From Lepturacanthus savala (lineage: Eukaryota; Chordata; Actinopteri; Scombriformes; Trichiuridae): a stretch of DNA of 64,000 nt. Under the pieces are notes generated by a model. The model saw nothing but the letters and a program-made list of their open reading frames with translations, did not search any database and was not told where the DNA came from. A program made the position numbers and the translations under genes. The DNA is taken from positions 36,623,420-36,687,419 of the forward strand of contig CM060463.1 of NCBI GenBank assembly GCA_030544235.1. The letters are read 5' to 3'. This document shows positions 63,482-64,000 of this stretch, one piece after another. Positions within the stretch are counted from its first letter, which is position 1. Each line of letters starts with the position of its first letter.

Positions 63482-63711
63482 TAATTAGCAGCATGACTCA
63501 GGCTGGTTAATTGCAGCTTTCTTACCGTTCTTGCTGGACTCGGAGCAGCTTCTCTTGTGTCGGACGGCGACGGGAGGAGGAGTCGACTTCCTGTTGGCTG
63601 TGAAGGAGAAGAACACCTCCCCCTCCCCCACCTCCTCCTCCACCTCCTCCCCCACCTCCTCCTCCTCCTCCTCCCCACCAGCAGGAGGTGGAGGAGGAGG
63701 AACAGTGGGAG
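61664..63711 (-). CDS. SH3-domain protein, five internal exons (ASAP-like?)
   Basis: Minus-strand exons in order: 63711-63526, 63424-63361, 62369-62326, 62134-61980 and 61789-61664. All junction phases agree, giving about 191 residues. Order: proline run; acidic Glu/Val/Gly stretch; FFSFTANRKSTPPPVAVRHK; Ser-rich linker (DYGLSTSPKIYSGTDSSFKK, SDTSSSHFLYPAGRAPPNGS); then the first two thirds of an SH3 domain from ALYDCQADHHDELSF to EDSDWW. SH3 domains bind proline-rich ligands. The core resembles the C-terminal SH3 of ASAP1/ASAP2 Arf-GAPs more than others I can recall, but the linker matches nothing I know, so the family is uncertain. The 5' exons lie beyond 64,000. The SH3 end should lie below 61,664, past the minisatellite, but I did not find it. 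Convergent with the sialyltransferase. Confidence 0.75.
61980..62134 (-). CDS. SH3 gene: linker exon
   Basis: Acceptor TTTTTTTCTCTCTGAG and donor GTGAGT. Reads FRRADSDTSSSHFLYPAGRA then PPNGSPTNPRSQSYESDSRG and PAPQPLPRRSL. Serine/proline-rich, probably disordered. Confidence 0.78.
62326..62369 (-). CDS. SH3 gene: 44-base exon
   Basis: Acceptor GTTTGTCTCCAG and donor GTAATA. Reads PSSPLSSLTERPDR with split codons at both ends that fit the neighbours. Confidence 0.7.
63237..63345 (+). repeat. (TG)n with interruptions; (CA)n in the SH3 gene transcript
   Basis: About 27 uninterrupted TG units (63,237-63,292), then two GACATG breaks and shorter TG runs. On the coding strand this is a CA tract starting about 15 bases after the 64-base exon. 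Confidence 0.95.
63361..63424 (-). CDS. SH3 gene: 64-base exon
   Basis: Acceptor is (TG)n-TAG on the minus strand; donor GTGAGT. Reads YGLSTSPKIYSGTDSSFKKC with split codons at both ends. A competing donor 5 bases earlier (AAGAA/GTGTGT) would break the phase. Confidence 0.72.
63428..63478 (-). repeat. (TG)n tract running into an SH3 gene acceptor (minus strand)
   Basis: About 25 units of CA on the plus strand. On the coding strand they end in TGTAG at the 64-base exon. Confidence 0.96.
63526..63711 (-). CDS. SH3 gene: proline/acidic exon
   Basis: Acceptor GTCCTTCAG and donor GTAAGA. Reads PTVPPPPPPAGGEEEEEEVG then EEVEEEVGEGEVFFSFTANR and KSTPPPVAVRHKRSCSESSK N. The acidic part is a GGA/GTG triplet repeat within coding sequence. 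Confidence 0.75.
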
Positions 63712-64000
63712 CTGAAGGACAATAGAGAGATGGAAGGCGTCAGCAGCAGGATTTTATTCTGATTTAAAACAACATCTGGACGTATTTTAATTCAATGAAA
63801 TCTGATCAAATCAATTTAAAACAGACACAAAAACATTCTATATTATATGTTTAATACTACATTCATACAAACTAATGATCATATAGTAGAAATATCTATA
63901 GAAATCAGACAACCAGAGAAAAGAGTGAATGAAAAAAGATGAATGTTTAACATGTTTAATAATGGAGATAATGTCAAAAATGTGATTAACCCTAAAAACC
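63712..64000. other. SH3 gene intron or upstream sequence
   Basis: AT-rich, with no further exon recognised before the window ends. Confidence 0.5.

Overview
The window is vertebrate nuclear DNA, most likely from a percomorph-type teleost. Coding exons are short, have GT-AG boundaries, and lie in AT-rich sequence crowded with microsatellites, minisatellites, a tRNA-headed SINE, hAT-type elements and MITEs. There are no bacterial features. I recognise three genes and found no RNA genes, CRISPR array or viral sequence. Exon limits were set by hand from splice signals and phase agreement. No alignment was run.

Layout: (1) About 1-5,800 is repeat-rich DNA upstream of, or in intron 1 of, SSUH2. 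(2) 5,813-22,671 (+) holds eleven exons of ssuh2 (352 visible residues through the stop). The first coding exon is not seen. The last intron carries a 4.5-kb, 19-bp minisatellite. (3) 22,672-30,540 is intergenic, with an inverted-terminal-repeat element split by a SINE, two arrays of one 37-bp minisatellite, and a tandem array of about 140-bp units. (4) 30,550-52,608 (+) is an ST3Gal1/ST3Gal2-type alpha-2,3-sialyltransferase. It has a possible GC-rich first exon near 30.6 kb, a long repeat-filled first intron, and eight coding exons at 46,091-52,608 that encode 387 residues. (5) 52,609-58,850 is its 3' UTR and a repeat-bearing spacer. (6) 59,158-63,711 (-) holds five exons of an SH3-domain protein gene, convergent with the sialyltransferase and continuing beyond both ends of the interval. 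A 2.5-kb, 17-bp minisatellite fills the visible part of its last intron.

The three genes have no evident joint pathway. What links them is their splice-site environment. Nine coding exons, spread over all three genes, have a (UG)n tract running straight into the acceptor AG. Three short exons are also followed by a complementary (CA)n tract. Two splice donors (sialyltransferase exon 5 and the SH3 exon) have been copied into tandem arrays. I consider this the most interesting signal here. I see no evidence for a new defence, mobile or metabolic system.
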